Source: Thalassotalea agarivorans (GTDB taxonomy: Bacteria; Pseudomonadota; Gammaproteobacteria; Enterobacterales; Alteromonadaceae). Taken from it: a stretch of DNA of 64,000 bases. The notes beneath the pieces are model-generated. The model was not told the DNA's origin. It ran no database searches and saw only the letters and a list, made by a program, of their open reading frames with translations. Both the position numbers and the translations under genes were made by a program. Shown here in pieces: positions 30,118 to 42,470 of the stretch. Location of the stretch: contig NZ_AP027363.1 of NCBI RefSeq assembly GCF_030295955.1, positions 930,001 to 994,000 on the forward strand, written 5' to 3'. Each line of letters begins with the position of its first letter. Within the stretch, counting starts at the first letter, position 1.

Positions 30118-31419
<1,302 letters not shown>

Positions 31420-31441
31420 TTAAACGCTTATGTTGAATGCG

Positions 31442-31467
31442 AAAAGCCGGCAATTGCCGGCTTTTTT
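31442..31467 (+). terminator. Terminator of eno
   Basis: AAAAGCCGGCA/TGCCGGCTTTTTT hairpin. Its A-tract on the other side also lets it serve the convergent FMN reductase gene. Confidence 0.88.
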
Positions 31468-31482
31468 ATTACCCTAATTTTG

Positions 31483-32010
31483 TTAGGCAAATGCTGTCGT
31501 GACGTAAGTAGATACATGTTTATCTAGATATTGTTGGTGAGATGCTATGTTTTCTATCTCGTCGGCATAAGTGCAGTAGAGCATGCCGATGTATGGCATG
31601 TGTAAGTAGTTAAACGTCGCGCGAAATATTTCCTCAAAACAGGTGTTGGGCTTGGACACCACGCCAGTTGCAATGACACCTGCAGACATGCCTTTAAGCT
31701 TTCGACCTAGCGGTTTATTGATCACCAATAAATCCGAAAGTCTGTCCATAAACACTTTCATTTGTGCACTTGGTGCATACCAATACACCGGACTTGCCAA
31801 TATAATGGCATCGTAGTTTTCGATAATATTGGTGATTAAAGGCAAAAAATCATCATCTTGGTTGTTAAAGTTGTAGTCATAAGGTGCAATGTCATAATTT
31901 GATAGGTGAAACAAGGTACATTGTGCTGGATATTGTTCGATGAAATACTCCACCAAATTGGCTGTATTTCCATTGCGTCGACTTGTGCCTAAAACGATTG
32001 CTATCTTCAT
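31483..32010 (-). CDS. NADPH-dependent FMN reductase / flavodoxin-like protein
   Basis: 175 residues from ATG 32010 (behind AGGAGC; the in-frame upstream ATG has no such site). Flavodoxin-like fold with the FMN phosphate loop GTSRRNGNT near the N-terminus and the ASPVYWYAPSAQMKVFMDR stretch that binds the isoalloxazine. It probably reduces FMN or quinones with NAD(P)H. The partner substrate cannot be deduced. It sits between eno and ftsB, which are neighbours in many relatives. Confidence 0.85.
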   Translation of the reverse strand: MKIAIVLGTSRRNGNTANLVEYFIEQYPAQCTLFHLSNYDIAPYDYNFNNQDDDFLPLITNIIENYDAIILASPVYWYAPSAQMKVFMDRLSDLLVINKPLGRKLKGMSAGVIATGVVSKPNTCFEEIFRATFNYLHMPYIGMLYCTYADEIENIASHQQYLDKHVSTYVTTAFA

Positions 32011-32199
32011 ATTAGCTCCTTGATTATTGCTATTTATCACTAGGCTAATTCCTCAACTTAGGTTGAGGTCAATAGATAGTTTTGTTTCTTTTTTATTTTG
32101 GCCAGCGCCGCGGGAGAGTGAATAACTGGAAAAATTCCAATACTTTAAGTATGCTTGCCCTTTAAGCAGTTATTGAATGAATAGTATCCATTTATCCCT

Positions 32200-32811
32200 A
32201 TGAGCCAAACCAGTTTGTGGCAAGGTCAGCAAAGTTTAAATCCTTATGCTGAGTTATGCAGTGCACTCTACGAAAGAGAAATCAGGCAATTAACCTTGCA
32301 GGAGCAGCTGTCTACACAAACGATTCAAGGGCGTCTAAAAAGCCTACCTTATTATGTTACTCGCTTAGCTAATATGATGGATAGGGCAGAAACACCACTA
32401 GATTTAGATAGCCAGAATGCAACCTGGCAAGCTAAACAAAGTGCCCATGTGCCGCTGTCTGGGCAAGATGACATTTGGGATTGGTATACCAAAGAAGGCT
32501 TGGAATTAGGCGCAATCATTCCTGTGTTGGAAGACAACAAGATAGTGCTTGATTCAATCGAACGTATCGATATCGAAGGTAAAGGAATTCGCACCAATGC
32601 TCATGGCTGGTTTAATGCGAATCAACTTGTTAGTGCTCGCGGAGCACGCCTATTAAAGCCCACTAAACGCGTGTTAATGTCTGCGTGTGCTGGCCACACC
32701 TGGACCAATAACCAAAAAGCGACACCAACGATTCCAACCTTACGTGAACTTTTACTTTCTTGTGTGATTAACTGGAAAAACTTCAGAAAACCCCTCAAAT
32801 TATCGCAATAA
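32200..32811 (+). CDS. Uncharacterised protein
   Basis: 203 residues, no family recognised. Soluble; no signal peptide or membrane helix. It is Gln/Leu/Trp-rich (WQGQQSLNPYAELC, DDIWDWYTKEGLELGAIIP) with a two-strand region (NKIVLDSIERIDIEG) and a basic C-terminus. No clear ribosome site before the ATG. It is followed at once by two large palindromes (32825-33054), so it may have been carried with a REP-type element. Codon use resembles its neighbours. Confidence 0.55.
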   Translation: MSQTSLWQGQQSLNPYAELCSALYEREIRQLTLQEQLSTQTIQGRLKSLPYYVTRLANMMDRAETPLDLDSQNATWQAKQSAHVPLSGQDDIWDWYTKEGLELGAIIPVLEDNKIVLDSIERIDIEGKGIRTNAHGWFNANQLVSARGARLLKPTKRVLMSACAGHTWTNNQKATPTIPTLRELLLSCVINWKNFRKPLKLSQ

Positions 32812-32824
32812 TTTTTTTCGCATA

Positions 32825-32854
32825 TTTGGGGTCAGAACATGTTCTGACCCCAAA
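32825..32854. repeat. 30-bp perfect palindrome, copy 1
   Basis: A perfect palindrome centred on ACATGT, with arms TTTGGGGTCAGAACA and its complement. The GGGGTCAGA...TCTGACCCC form is shared by REP-like repeats linked to IS200-type (RAYT) transposases in marine gammaproteobacteria. Confidence 0.85.
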
Positions 32855-33028
32855 TGGTTTTAATCTAAGGTTGTTGCCTTTGCATTTAAGCTAGGTCGGC
32901 ATCTGTTATTTCATCTACAGAAACCCATTTATGGCGCTATCTCTCGCTATTTAGGCAATGACTCAAATTAGCTAGCAAGTGAAATCTTGCTAACTTCTTT
33001 AGTATCTATTTTGCGAATTTTTACACAA
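32855..33028. other. Spacer between the two palindromes
   Basis: 174 nt with no open frame of note on either strand. It may be the body of a non-autonomous element bounded by the palindromes. Nothing else is recognised. Confidence 0.45.
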
Positions 33029-33054
33029 TGGGGTCAGAACATGTTCTGACCCCA
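33029..33054. repeat. 26-bp perfect palindrome, copy 2
   Basis: Repeats the core of copy 1 exactly (GGGGTCAGAACA and its inverse), with centres 202 bp apart, 83 nt before ftsB. Confidence 0.85.
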
Positions 33055-33137
33055 AATGTTTTGAGGGGTTAAAGGCTTTACACCGCTGATCAGCCTTTTA
33101 TAATAGAGCCTATTCATCAGGGATTTATAAGCAATAT

Positions 33138-33455
33138 ATGCGTATTTTTACTGCTATCATGGCTGTGCTACTCATACTGTTCCAATACAGACTTTGGTTC
33201 GGTAAAAATAGTATTCCTGATTATCTCGATCTCCAAGAAGACGTTGCTAGGCAGCAACTTGCCAATGAAAAGCTCAAACAACGCAATAAAGTGTTGTATG
33301 CCGATATTGATGACCTCAAGGTGGGTATTGAAGCGGTTGAAGAGCGTGCAAGAAATGAATTGGGTATGATCAAAGAAGGCGAAACCTTTTTTCGCATCAT
33401 TCCAAAAACACAAAGCGTTGAATCCTTAGATTATCCGCAACGAGAAGAACGTTAA
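33138..33455 (+). CDS. ftsB: Cell division protein FtsB
   Basis: 105 residues. One N-terminal membrane helix (FTAIMAVLLILFQYRLWF) is followed by a periplasmic coiled coil (about 25-75) and the conserved VEERARNELGMIKEGETFFRI end. FtsB joins FtsL and FtsQ in the divisome. The stop overlaps the ispD ATG by one base. Confidence 0.95.
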   Translation: MRIFTAIMAVLLILFQYRLWFGKNSIPDYLDLQEDVARQQLANEKLKQRNKVLYADIDDLKVGIEAVEERARNELGMIKEGETFFRIIPKTQSVESLDYPQREER

Positions 33456-34159
33456 TGTCTACAAGTGCTAAACATAGCATTGCTGCAATAGTACCTGCCG
33501 CAGGCGTTGGCAAACGCATGCAAAGCGACACCCCAAAGCAGTACCTAACCATTGGGGGCAAATGTGTTATAGAGCATACTCTCGAAAAGTTACTGCAGGT
33601 TGCTGCAATCGAAAAAATAGTGGTTGTGCTAAGCAAACACGATGACGTTTTTGAAACCTTGGCTATTGCTAAGCATCCTCGTATCTCTACCGAAATTGGT
33701 GGCGCCGAGCGCGTTGATTCAGTGTATGCAGGGCTCACTTCTTTAAACGATGAATACCAATGGGCGTTGGTCCACGATGCTGCCAGGCCCTGCGTTGAGC
33801 CGGGTGATATAAAAGCGCTAATAGCTACATGCACAGAGTCGACTGAAGGTGGCTTACTCGCTTATCCAGCGAAAGATACGATAAAACGAGCAAATGCAGA
33901 TGGAAATGTTGAAACTACGGTGTCTAGAGAATTGATTTGGCATGCTCTAACGCCGCAAATGTACAAAGTACATGATTTGGTTAAAGCAATTGATTTTAGC
34001 TTGGCTCAACAATTTACGATCACAGATGAATCTTCTGCAATAGAAGCGGTCAATAAACCTAGCCACTTAGTTGTTGGTTCAAGTTTGAATATTAAAATTA
34101 CCAGCCCAGAAGACTTACATTTAGCAGAGATGATACTGCAACAACAGGTGAACACATGA
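33455..34159 (+). CDS. ispD: 2-C-methyl-D-erythritol 4-phosphate cytidylyltransferase
   Basis: 234 residues. The nucleotide-binding loop [20 protein letters not shown] and the later VHDAARPCV mark IspD. It makes CDP-ME from MEP and CTP in the non-mevalonate isoprenoid pathway; IspF, encoded next, acts two steps later. Overlaps ftsB by 1 nt and ispF by 4 nt. Confidence 0.97.
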   Translation: MSTSAKHSIAAIVPAAGVGKRMQSDTPKQYLTIGGKCVIEHTLEKLLQVAAIEKIVVVLSKHDDVFETLAIAKHPRISTEIGGAERVDSVYAGLTSLNDEYQWALVHDAARPCVEPGDIKALIATCTESTEGGLLAYPAKDTIKRANADGNVETTVSRELIWHALTPQMYKVHDLVKAIDFSLAQQFTITDESSAIEAVNKPSHLVVGSSLNIKITSPEDLHLAEMILQQQVNT

Positions 34160-34644
34160 GAATAGGTCACGGCTTTGACGTGCACAAATTTGGTGGTGAA
34201 GGCCCACTGGTAATTGGTGGTGTGGAAATCCCATACGAACAAGGCTTTATTGCACACTCTGATGGAGACGTTGCGATTCATGCACTTTGTGATGCAATTC
34301 TTGGCGCGCTTGCGCTAGCTGATATAGGCAATCACTTTCCTGATACCGACGATAGTTATGAAAATATATCAAGTCGCATATTACTGCGTCATGTTGTTGA
34401 GTTGATGCAAGGCAAGGGGTATAAGCTAGGGAACGCCGATATAACCATTTGTGCGCAAGCGCCTAAAATGGCGCCTCATTTACTTGCCATGCGGGAATGC
34501 TTAGCGCAAGACATGCAAGCAGATATCGAACAAGTGAATGTAAAAGCAACGACCACGGAAAAATTAGGTTTTGAAGGACGAAAAGAGGGTATTTCAGTTC
34601 ATGCAGTAGTGCTGTTGGTCAATCATCAGCAGGAGTGTTGTTAA
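34156..34644 (+). CDS. ispF: 2-C-methyl-D-erythritol 2,4-cyclodiphosphate synthase
   Basis: 162 residues, slightly longer than the usual 157-159. Metal site GHGFDVHKF (D8, H10 type) and [13 protein letters not shown] are present, as is the C-terminal [15 protein letters not shown]. It forms MEcPP with release of CMP. The stop TAA shares its last A with the truD ATG. Confidence 0.97.
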   Translation: MRIGHGFDVHKFGGEGPLVIGGVEIPYEQGFIAHSDGDVAIHALCDAILGALALADIGNHFPDTDDSYENISSRILLRHVVELMQGKGYKLGNADITICAQAPKMAPHLLAMRECLAQDMQADIEQVNVKATTTEKLGFEGRKEGISVHAVVLLVNHQQECC

Positions 34645-35684
34645 TGAAAGATAGCTGGGCCTTTTTGCATGGCAAGCCGACAACTCAATGCCAAATGCGC
34701 AGCTCCATGGCCGATTTTCAAGTGGATGAATTATTGCCTTTCGAGCCTTGCGGCGAAGGCGAACACTACTTATTGCATATCGAAAAAACAGGTGCCAATA
34801 CGGTTTTTGTGGCACGCCAGCTTGCAAAATTTTTCGACGTAAAAGAAAAGTTTGTTAGCTACGCCGGTTTAAAAGATAGATTTGCTGTTACGACCCAATG
34901 GTTTGGGGTGCATGTGCCCGGTAAACAAACGTATGATTTTGATGGGTTGCAAATCGAAGGCGTAAAGCTACTGCAAGCAAAGCGTCACAATAAAAAGCTA
35001 AAGACGGGTGCTTTGCTTGGCAATAAATTTACTCTAGTGCTTCGCAACGTGTCTGATGCAAACCTGCTTGCACAAAGGTGGGAAAAAATTTCGAAAACCG
35101 GCGTACCTAATTATTTTGGCGAACAGCGTTTTGGTATTGAAGGCAACAACATTGCACAAGCAAAAGCGATGTTTGATGGCAAACGCATTAAAGACAAAAA
35201 GAAACGCAGTATTTATTTATCAGCAGCGCGCTCTTTGATTTTTAATGATGTTGTGTCCAAGCGCATAGCGCAATCCCATTTTGAACAACCGATTCTCGGT
35301 GATGTGTTTATGCTATCGGGTACACAGTCGATATTTGCTGCCGAGAAAATTGACGATGACATCATCGATAGATTTAACCGTTACGACATAGATATAACCG
35401 CACCACTTTGGGGTAAAGGTGAATTAGCGAGTTTCGGTCAAGCCGCAGAAATAGAACAAATGGTTGCCGACGCGCATCAAGATTTTTGTGATGGATTAAA
35501 AAAATTTGGTTTAAAGCAAGAGCGCAGACGCATAAGATTAATGCCGGAGCAAACAAACATTGCAATTGCAGGTGACGATGTAACCCTAACGTTTTTTTTA
35601 CCAGCAGGATGTTTTGCTACCACGATATTGCGAGAGTTAACGCAGTATGAAGATTTAACGCAGCGAGCACAGCACGATGGCTAA
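34644..35684 (+). CDS. truD: tRNA pseudouridine(13) synthase
   Basis: 346 residues. The catalytic Asp lies in the [13 protein letters not shown] motif and the TruD insertion domain follows. It makes pseudouridine 13 in tRNA-Glu. The ATG at 34644 overlaps the ispF stop; the upstream in-frame start at 34635 lies inside ispF. Overlaps surE by 8 nt. Confidence 0.95.
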   Translation: MKDSWAFLHGKPTTQCQMRSSMADFQVDELLPFEPCGEGEHYLLHIEKTGANTVFVARQLAKFFDVKEKFVSYAGLKDRFAVTTQWFGVHVPGKQTYDFDGLQIEGVKLLQAKRHNKKLKTGALLGNKFTLVLRNVSDANLLAQRWEKISKTGVPNYFGEQRFGIEGNNIAQAKAMFDGKRIKDKKKRSIYLSAARSLIFNDVVSKRIAQSHFEQPILGDVFMLSGTQSIFAAEKIDDDIIDRFNRYDIDITAPLWGKGELASFGQAAEIEQMVADAHQDFCDGLKKFGLKQERRRIRLMPEQTNIAIAGDDVTLTFFLPAGCFATTILRELTQYEDLTQRAQHDG

Positions 35685-36444
35685 CAAACAACTGAATATA
35701 TTGCTAAGCAACGATGATGGCGTTAATGCGCTAGGCATAAAGGTGCTTTATCAGGCGTTATCTCAAATTGCTAATGTTACCGTTGTTGCCCCTGATCGCA
35801 ACTGCAGCGGCGCCAGTAATTCTCTGACTTTGTTAAACCCGCTAAGGGCGGAAAAGTTAGACAACGGTTTTTATTCGGTTAATGGTACGCCAACTGATTC
35901 TGTTCATGTTGGTATTAGTCAAATTTGCCAAACGCCGCCTGACCTAGTTGTAGCGGGAATTAACCATGGCCCTAATTTAGGTGATGACACCTTGTATTCT
36001 GGCACTGTTGCCGCGGCAACAGAAGGCCGCCATATGGGGTTACCTGCGGTTGCAGTTTCGCTTGCGGGTAAAGATGAGCGTTTTTTTGAAACCGCCGCGG
36101 AAGTAGCGGTAAAAGTCATTAATAATTTGGCGAATCATCCGCTAGAAAAAGATCAAATATTAAATATCAATGTTCCTTGCTTGCCTATTGAAGCGCTTAA
36201 AGGCATTAAAGCAACAAGGCTTGGCAATCGCCACAAAGCTGAAGTCATGCAAAAAAGTACGGATCCATGGCAACGGGACATCTATTGGTATGGTAAGTTG
36301 GGCGATGAACACGATGGTGGCGAAGGCACTGACTTTCACGCAATTAAACATGGCTATGCTGCAATAACACCTTTAACGGTAGACATGACAGCACATAAAA
36401 GCCTGAACAATATGAAAAAATGGATAAGTGAACTTAAACTATGA
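35677..36444 (+). CDS. surE: 5'/3'-nucleotidase SurE
   Basis: 255 residues. SurE signatures are [13 protein letters not shown] (metal-binding DD), [16 protein letters not shown] and [19 protein letters not shown]. It dephosphorylates nucleoside monophosphates and is linked to stationary-phase survival. It shares the operon with pcm (4-nt overlap), as in E. coli. Confidence 0.97.
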   Translation: MANKQLNILLSNDDGVNALGIKVLYQALSQIANVTVVAPDRNCSGASNSLTLLNPLRAEKLDNGFYSVNGTPTDSVHVGISQICQTPPDLVVAGINHGPNLGDDTLYSGTVAAATEGRHMGLPAVAVSLAGKDERFFETAAEVAVKVINNLANHPLEKDQILNINVPCLPIEALKGIKATRLGNRHKAEVMQKSTDPWQRDIYWYGKLGDEHDGGEGTDFHAIKHGYAAITPLTVDMTAHKSLNNMKKWISELKL

Positions 36445-37097
36445 ATGTATCGAGCCGCATAAGTGGGAAGTCGAGTCGTAGCGGCGATATTTTAGCCCAA
36501 AAACTACATCAAGAAGGGATAAAAAACCCAACTGTGTTACAAGCGATAGCTAATTCACCTCGTCATATTTTTGTGCCTGAGATATTAGCGCATAAGGCGT
36601 ATGACAATACGGCATTACCCATTGGCCAGGGACAAACGATTTCGCAACCATATATTGTCGCTAAAATGTCAGAACTATTGCTGCTTGACGGTAAGCCAGA
36701 CAAGATTCTAGAAATCGGCACAGGCAGCGGTTACCAAACATCAATCCTAGCGCAGCTAACCAACAAAGTTTACTCAGTAGAGCGTATTAAAACACTCCAA
36801 CTTCAAGCTAAGCGTAAGTTACAAACTATCGACCTGCACAATGTGCAAATGAAACATGGTGACGGTTGGCAAGGGTGGAAGAGTAAAGGCCCATTTCCTG
36901 CAATCATTGTAACTGCTGGCGCGACAAGTGTACCGCAAGCTCTATTAGAGCAGTTAAGAGACGGTGGTAGATTAATTATTCCTGTAGGTGATGGGCAGCA
37001 AATGTTGAAGCTTATTACTCGCCGCGGTGATGATTTTGATGTTCAACAAATTGAGGCAGTAAGATTTGTCCCCTTGATTCCAGGAGCCTTGTCGTGA
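36441..37097 (+). CDS. pcm: Protein-L-isoaspartate O-methyltransferase
   Basis: 218 residues. [16 protein letters not shown] and the SAM-binding [16 protein letters not shown] identify PCMT. It methylates isoaspartyl residues to start repair of damaged proteins. The N-terminus is about 10 residues longer than in E. coli. It overlaps both neighbours by 4 nt. Confidence 0.97.
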   Translation: MNVSSRISGKSSRSGDILAQKLHQEGIKNPTVLQAIANSPRHIFVPEILAHKAYDNTALPIGQGQTISQPYIVAKMSELLLLDGKPDKILEIGTGSGYQTSILAQLTNKVYSVERIKTLQLQAKRKLQTIDLHNVQMKHGDGWQGWKSKGPFPAIIVTAGATSVPQALLEQLRDGGRLIIPVGDGQQMLKLITRRGDDFDVQQIEAVRFVPLIPGALS

Positions 37098-37672
37098 AAA
37101 TATTTTCGCCGTTATATGACTGGACGCTACGTTGGGCAAAACATAAATTTGCTCCGGCAATGTTAGGCTTTATTTCATTTATTGAATCGATCTTTTTCCC
37201 TATACCTACTGACGTAATGCTAGCGCCAATGGTATTGGCAGAACAGAAAAAAGCATGGCGGTATGCAGCTATTGCAACCGTTACCTCCGTATTGGGTGGC
37301 GCTGTAGGCTTTTGGTTAGGCTACTTTATGTTTGAGCCATGGATTCAACCGATTATTGCTGAAATTGGTTATCAAGATAAGCTCGACAAAGTAATGGCTT
37401 GGTTTAGCGAGTGGGGTTTATGGGTTGTCTTTATTGCCGGCTTTTCACCAGTACCTTATAAACTGTTTACTGTGTCAGCAGGCTTTTTACACATGGCCTT
37501 TTTACCCTTCTTTATTGCGTCGGCCATTAGCCGAGGTATGCGCTTTTACCTAGTTGCTGGTTTGATTAAGTGGGGTGGCCCAAACATGGAAGCTAAGTTA
37601 AGGCAGTGGATTGACGTGATTGGTTGGGCCGTTGTTGTACTTGTCATTATTCTGTACTTTGTTTTTAGATAG
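37094..37672 (+). CDS. YqaA family inner-membrane protein (SNARE/VTT-like)
   Basis: 192 residues, DedA-related. [21 protein letters not shown] and [13 protein letters not shown], then [20 protein letters not shown], are YqaA hallmarks; the FxPxP loops form the re-entrant membrane motif. Four or more helices. Members may move lipids across the membrane. Lies in the pcm-nlpD interval, a common position in this order. Confidence 0.9.
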   Translation: MKIFSPLYDWTLRWAKHKFAPAMLGFISFIESIFFPIPTDVMLAPMVLAEQKKAWRYAAIATVTSVLGGAVGFWLGYFMFEPWIQPIIAEIGYQDKLDKVMAWFSEWGLWVVFIAGFSPVPYKLFTVSAGFLHMAFLPFFIASAISRGMRFYLVAGLIKWGGPNMEAKLRQWIDVIGWAVVVLVIILYFVFR

Positions 37673-37688
37673 TGTCCGCGCCAATTGT

Positions 37689-38522
37689 ATGATGAGTTCT
37701 ACGTTTTACCGATTTGTTGTATCAATTTCTCTGCTAGCCATACTAGGTGCCTGTGCTCGTCATGAACCTGCGCCAGTGGTCGGTGGCTTTGCTGCTACGC
37801 CTTTGTCGCAACAGGTAAAAAATAGTATTACAGGTACTTACTATACGGTTAAAAAGGGGGAGACCCTGTACTCCATTGCATGGCGAGCAGATACCGACGT
37901 TAGAAGCTTAGCTAAGCTGAATAATATCTCAGCGCCGTACCATATTTACCCGGGTCAAAAAATATTCTTATCAGCTACTTCGCCCCAAGTCAGCAAAAAT
38001 AAGGGGGTAACAAAAGCGCCTTCTCAAAATAATAAAACTGTCACAAAAAAATCACTTGCACAGAATTCTAAGCAGGCGTATGGTGGAGATGAGAATGCTC
38101 AAAAAACGAACGATAATCGAACATCATCTGACCGGTCATTTTCTCAGAAAATAGGGGAATGGCAGTGGCCAGCTAAAGGGAAAATTATAGGGACTTTTTC
38201 GAGCGCTCCTCAAGGCAACAAGGGAATTGATATTGCTGGCAGCATAGGAAATGACATATACGCCGCAGCAGATGGGCGAGTTGTATATGTGGGTGATGCG
38301 CTAAGAGGCTATGGTAAGCTCGTTATTATTAAACATAACGACGATTATTTAAGCGCTTACGCTCACAACGACAAGATACTTGTAAAAGAAAAACAGTCTG
38401 TCGATGCTGGTGATATCATTGCAAAAATGGGTGACACCGACGCGCAAAGAGTCATGCTTCACTTTGAAGTTCGCTTTCGCGGAAAATCGGTCAATCCTCT
38501 GAAGTATTTGCCAAGAAAATAA
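37689..38522 (+). CDS. nlpD: Murein hydrolase activator NlpD
   Basis: 277 residues from ATG 37689 (the next codon is also ATG). Lipobox LGAC with Cys22, a LysM domain (YYTVKKGETLYSIAWRADTD...IYPGQKIFL, about 55-100), a Lys/Asn/Ser-rich linker, and a degenerate LytM/M23 domain (GIDIAGSIGNDIYAAADGRV, ending VNPLKYLPRK). The catalytic HxxxD and HxH metal ligands are largely absent, as in NlpD, which activates the amidase AmiC rather than cutting itself. The frame open to 37620 lies inside yqaA and is rejected. An rpoS promoter usually lies inside nlpD. Confidence 0.94.
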   Translation: MMSSTFYRFVVSISLLAILGACARHEPAPVVGGFAATPLSQQVKNSITGTYYTVKKGETLYSIAWRADTDVRSLAKLNNISAPYHIYPGQKIFLSATSPQVSKNKGVTKAPSQNNKTVTKKSLAQNSKQAYGGDENAQKTNDNRTSSDRSFSQKIGEWQWPAKGKIIGTFSSAPQGNKGIDIAGSIGNDIYAAADGRVVYVGDALRGYGKLVIIKHNDDYLSAYAHNDKILVKEKQSVDAGDIIAKMGDTDAQRVMLHFEVRFRGKSVNPLKYLPRK

Positions 38523-38647
38523 CCCGAATAAACCCCACTAACAAATGCTTGGTGTGGTGTTTTTTTCGCTCTAAATAACAACAAAAACCATGGAGTTGAC
38601 GTGAGGATTTAATTTTTAACCGCTTAGCTGAGAACGGGAGTGTTAGC

Positions 38648-39592
38648 ATGAGCTTGGAAAAAGAATTAGAAGAAACAATCGTTGAAGGCACAACAACCAA
38701 GGCACCAAAAAAGTCCAGGAAGGTAGTGTCGAAACAGGACAGTGAAGTACCATCTAATTTTGACGCTACACAGTTGTACTTGAGTGAAATTGGATTTTCG
38801 CCGCTATTATCTGCGGAAGAGGAAGTATATTTTTCTCGCCTCGCCTTAAAAGGTGATGAAGCAGCGCGAAAACGAATGATCGAAAGTAATCTCAGGTTAG
38901 TTGTTAAGATCGCACGTCGTTATAACAATCGTGGTCTCCCCTTATTAGACTTAATCGAAGAAGGCAATTTAGGCTTGATTCGCGCGGTGGAAAAATTTGA
39001 TCCAGAACGTGGGTTCCGTTTTTCAACCTATGCAACATGGTGGATTCGTCAAACGATTGAACGGGCCATAATGAATCAAACCCGTACGATTCGTCTTCCA
39101 ATCCATGTGGTTAAAGAACTCAACATCTATTTACGTACAGCGAGAGAGCTTGTGCAAAAGCTTGATCATGAACCGACTGCAGAAGATATTTCTAAAGCGT
39201 TAGACGTACCGGTGGAAGACGTCAGCAAAATGTTGCGTTTAAATGAGCGTATTGCGTCAGTAGATACACCTTTTGCAGGGGATGGTGAAAAAGGTTTATT
39301 AGATATAATCCCTGACGAGAAAGCAGGCGGTCCAGAGAGTAAACTCCAATCGGACGATATCAAACATTCTATTGTCGATTGGTTAAATGAATTAAATCCA
39401 AAACAAAAAGAAGTACTAGCACGACGATTTGGCTTGTTAGGCTATGAAGCATCAACACTTGAAGATGTTGGTTCTGAAATAGGCTTAACGCGAGAAAGAG
39501 TACGTCAAATCCAAGTAGAAGCGCTAAAACGTTTACGCGATTTATTAAAACAGCAAAACTTGTCGATTGAATCTTTATTCCAAGAACATTAA
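38648..39592 (+). CDS. rpoS: RNA polymerase sigma factor RpoS
   Basis: 314 residues. Region 1.2 ([21 protein letters not shown]), region 2 ([44 protein letters not shown]), region 3 and region 4 helix-turn-helix ([20 protein letters not shown]). Controls stationary-phase and stress genes. GGGAG precedes the ATG by 7 nt. Ends at a terminator shared with convergent mutS. Confidence 0.97.
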   Translation: MSLEKELEETIVEGTTTKAPKKSRKVVSKQDSEVPSNFDATQLYLSEIGFSPLLSAEEEVYFSRLALKGDEAARKRMIESNLRLVVKIARRYNNRGLPLLDLIEEGNLGLIRAVEKFDPERGFRFSTYATWWIRQTIERAIMNQTRTIRLPIHVVKELNIYLRTARELVQKLDHEPTAEDISKALDVPVEDVSKMLRLNERIASVDTPFAGDGEKGLLDIIPDEKAGGPESKLQSDDIKHSIVDWLNELNPKQKEVLARRFGLLGYEASTLEDVGSEIGLTRERVRQIQVEALKRLRDLLKQQNLSIESLFQEH

Positions 39593-39610
39593 GACAAGTA
39601 GCAAGAAAAG

Positions 39611-39637
39611 AAAAAGAGGCGAAAGCCTCTTTTTTTA
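39611..39637. terminator. Bidirectional terminator, rpoS/mutS
   Basis: AAAAAGAGGC-GAAA-GCCTCTTTTTTT. The A- and T-tracts on both sides suit both convergent genes; on the minus strand it is reached just after the mutS stop (39635). Confidence 0.85.
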
Positions 39638-42190
39638 TACGTCTTTTTTCAGCAAATACAACCAATCAAGCGCTTGTCTTGGAGACAGATTGTCTACATC
39701 GAGTGCTTGCAATTTTTCTACCGCAGGATGGGTAAAGTCCATCAAAGGTAGTTGTTTGTCACTTTCCTTAGCGCTCGTCACTGTCGGTTGTTTATTTTGT
39801 TCCAGCTCCGCCAGTTTTTCTTTAGCGCGCAATATCGCACTGCGCGGTACACCTGCTAGTTGAGCAACTTGTAAACCAAAACTTTTGCTAGCAGGCCCTT
39901 CTGAAACGGCATGCATAAAGATAATTTCATCGTCATGTTCAACAGCGTCTAAATGCACGTTTTCCATGCCGTCGACTTGTTTCGCTAACATGGTTAACTC
40001 AAAATAATGGCTCGCAAACAAGGTAAAGGCTTTAATTTGTTGTGCCAGCATTTCTGCTGTTGCCCAGGCCAATGATAGGCCGTCGTAAGTACTTGTTCCG
40101 CGTCCTATTTCATCGAGTAAAACTAAACTCTTGGCGGTAGCATTATGTAGAATATTTGCTGTTTCTGTCATCTCAACCATGAAGGTTGAACGGCCGCTGG
40201 CAAGGTCATCGCTCGCGCCGATGCGGGTAAATATTCTGTCGACCATGCCTATAGTTGCGCTTTGCGCAGGAACATAACATCCAATATGTGCAAGCAATGT
40301 TATAAGCGCTGTTTGACGCATATATGTTGATTTACCGCCCATATTAGGGCCGGTAATAATAAGCATTTTTCTGTTGTCATTTAACACCACTGGGTTGGCA
40401 ATAAACGGTGTTTGACTGACGTGTTCAACCACAGGGTGGCGGCCTTGATCGATATCGATACCTGGCTTGTCTGCAAGGGTTGGTTTGACATAATTAAGCG
40501 CAATTGCACGTTCGGCGAAAGTAGCTAAAACATCTATTTCGGCAAGCGCTTCTGCCAATGTTTGTAACTGTTCTAGATGTGGCAGAAACTGTTCAAAAAG
40601 TTGTTCGTATAGCTTTTTTTCTAGTGCTAGAAAGCGAGATTGTGCGGTAAGCACTTTTTCTTCATGCGATTTCAACTCTTCGGTAATATAACGCTCATTA
40701 TTCTTGAGTGTTTGTCGCCTGATATAGTGGTCGGGCACTTGAGTGGCAGAAGCTTTGCTGACTTCAATAAAGAAGCCGTGCACTTTGTTATAGCCAACTT
40801 TAAGTGTGGCAATACCAGTTTGTTCTCGCTCTTTTAATTCTAAGTTCTCAAGATACTCCGTTGCACCTTGACTGAGCTGTCTAAGCTCGTCGAGTTCTTC
40901 ATTGTAACCAGGGGCAAGCACTCCGCCATCACGAATCACAACAGGAGGGTTATCAACTATTGCCTCTTCCAACAAAGATTGCAGGGTTTCAATAGGTGAC
41001 ACTTGTTGTGCTAATGCTTTTAAATGACCTTGGCTGTCTTCTAACACGTTTGCTAATTGTGGCAACTGCTGTAGGCACTGACGTAATCTAGAAAAATCTC
41101 TAGGTCTTGCGCTACGCATGGCGATTCTAGAGACAATACGCTCGGCATCCCCGACATGTTTTAGTAGTAGCGCTATATCGCTATAACTTTCCTGGTCAAT
41201 AATATGTGCTATTGCATCTTGTCTTCCCGACAATATTGTTAGGTCGCGCAGTGGAAAGTGAAGCCAACGTTTTAATAGGCGAGAGCCCATAGGCGATGCC
41301 GTTTGATCTAACACTGAAGCAAGGGTGTTTTCATATCCACCTTGCAGATTACTGGTTAGTTCCAGGTTTCGGCGTGTGGCGGCATCTAAAATGACCGCTC
41401 GGCTTTGTACTTCACATCTAATCGAACGAATATGAGGTAATGCTGTTCGTTGACTGTCTTTGACATATTGCATTAAACAGCCTGCTGCCATAAGTCCAGT
41501 TGCGTAGTCACTTACACCAAAGCCACTTAACTCTTTTGTACCAAATTGCTGATTTAACAGGCGGATACTGGTGTCTAGGTCAAACTCCCACTCAGGTCTT
41601 CTTCTACACCCTTTTTGGCTTTCAACAAGGGTAGGGTAAGCAAACTGCTCCGGATACAAAAGTTCTGCTGGAGATAGGCGTTGTAATTCCGCTTGCAGTT
41701 GTTCTTGTGTGTCTAACTCAGTGAGCATAAATCGGCCACTGGTTACATCTAAGTAGCTCAAACCGATTTTGTCTTCATGTGCATATACCGCAGCAATTAA
41801 GTTATCTTGCCTGTCGGTTAGCAATGCTTCATCACTTACGGTACCTGGCGTAACTATTTTGACAACTTTTCGTTCAACTGGACCTTTAGACGTTGCAGGA
41901 TCGCCAACTTGTTCGCAAATTGCGACGGACTCACCTAGTTTAACCAACCGGGCTAAATAAGATTCGACAGCGTGATAGGGCACACCTGCCATTGGGATAG
42001 CATTGCCACCCGTTTTACCGCGCGCAGTTAACGATATATCAAGTAAGTCGGCAGCTCGTTTTGCGTCGTCAAAAAACAATTCATAAAAATCGCCCATGCG
42101 ATAAAAAAGTAGAATATTGGGAAATTCCGCTTTAATGGTGAGGTACTGCCTCATCATTGGCGTATGTTGCGATAAATCTTGTGCGGTCAT
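39635..42190 (-). CDS. mutS: DNA mismatch repair protein MutS
   Basis: 851 residues, full length. The mismatch-binding [11 protein letters not shown] motif lies near residue 30. Walker [16 protein letters not shown] and Walker [17 protein letters not shown] follow in the C-terminal ATPase, then [11 protein letters not shown]. It recognises mispairs and recruits MutL. Short C-terminal tetramerisation tail ([17 protein letters not shown]). Confidence 0.98.
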   Translation of the reverse strand: MTAQDLSQHTPMMRQYLTIKAEFPNILLFYRMGDFYELFFDDAKRAADLLDISLTARGKTGGNAIPMAGVPYHAVESYLARLVKLGESVAICEQVGDPATSKGPVERKVVKIVTPGTVSDEALLTDRQDNLIAAVYAHEDKIGLSYLDVTSGRFMLTELDTQEQLQAELQRLSPAELLYPEQFAYPTLVESQKGCRRRPEWEFDLDTSIRLLNQQFGTKELSGFGVSDYATGLMAAGCLMQYVKDSQRTALPHIRSIRCEVQSRAVILDAATRRNLELTSNLQGGYENTLASVLDQTASPMGSRLLKRWLHFPLRDLTILSGRQDAIAHIIDQESYSDIALLLKHVGDAERIVSRIAMRSARPRDFSRLRQCLQQLPQLANVLEDSQGHLKALAQQVSPIETLQSLLEEAIVDNPPVVIRDGGVLAPGYNEELDELRQLSQGATEYLENLELKEREQTGIATLKVGYNKVHGFFIEVSKASATQVPDHYIRRQTLKNNERYITEELKSHEEKVLTAQSRFLALEKKLYEQLFEQFLPHLEQLQTLAEALAEIDVLATFAERAIALNYVKPTLADKPGIDIDQGRHPVVEHVSQTPFIANPVVLNDNRKMLIITGPNMGGKSTYMRQTALITLLAHIGCYVPAQSATIGMVDRIFTRIGASDDLASGRSTFMVEMTETANILHNATAKSLVLLDEIGRGTSTYDGLSLAWATAEMLAQQIKAFTLFASHYFELTMLAKQVDGMENVHLDAVEHDDEIIFMHAVSEGPASKSFGLQVAQLAGVPRSAILRAKEKLAELEQNKQPTVTSAKESDKQLPLMDFTHPAVEKLQALDVDNLSPRQALDWLYLLKKDV

Positions 42191-42470
42191 GGATAAACTG
42201 TACTGATTTTTAAGAACGTTATTGTTATAGCGGCTATTATGCCACAGCTATTTTTGTTTGGCGTTAAATTACAGTGTTTTCACCATTTTTACTGTATAAA
42301 TCTTTCTTGATTAATTAATGAACGATTCTTTTGTTTTGTTTATTTCTTTTAATATCAATATCTTAATTGAATATTTGATAATAATTTTGAAAAACTCTTG
42401 ATACTGTACAGTCATACAGTATACTGGTGTGCATTAGATGAATTACATGTTCCTTAATTGGGAGTTTTTA
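42191..42470. other. mutS-recA divergent intergenic region
   Basis: 280 nt without a gene. It carries the recA promoter and the LexA box described separately. AT-rich tracts lie around 42300-42390. Confidence 0.6.
42402..42421. promoter_or_regulatory. LexA (SOS) box of recA
   Basis: TACTGTACAGTCATACAGTA fits the gammaproteobacterial SOS consensus CTGT-N8-ACAG (42404-42419) with TA flanks. It is 49 nt before the recA ATG, with a TTGATA-like -35 (42399-42404) touching it. Confidence 0.93.
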
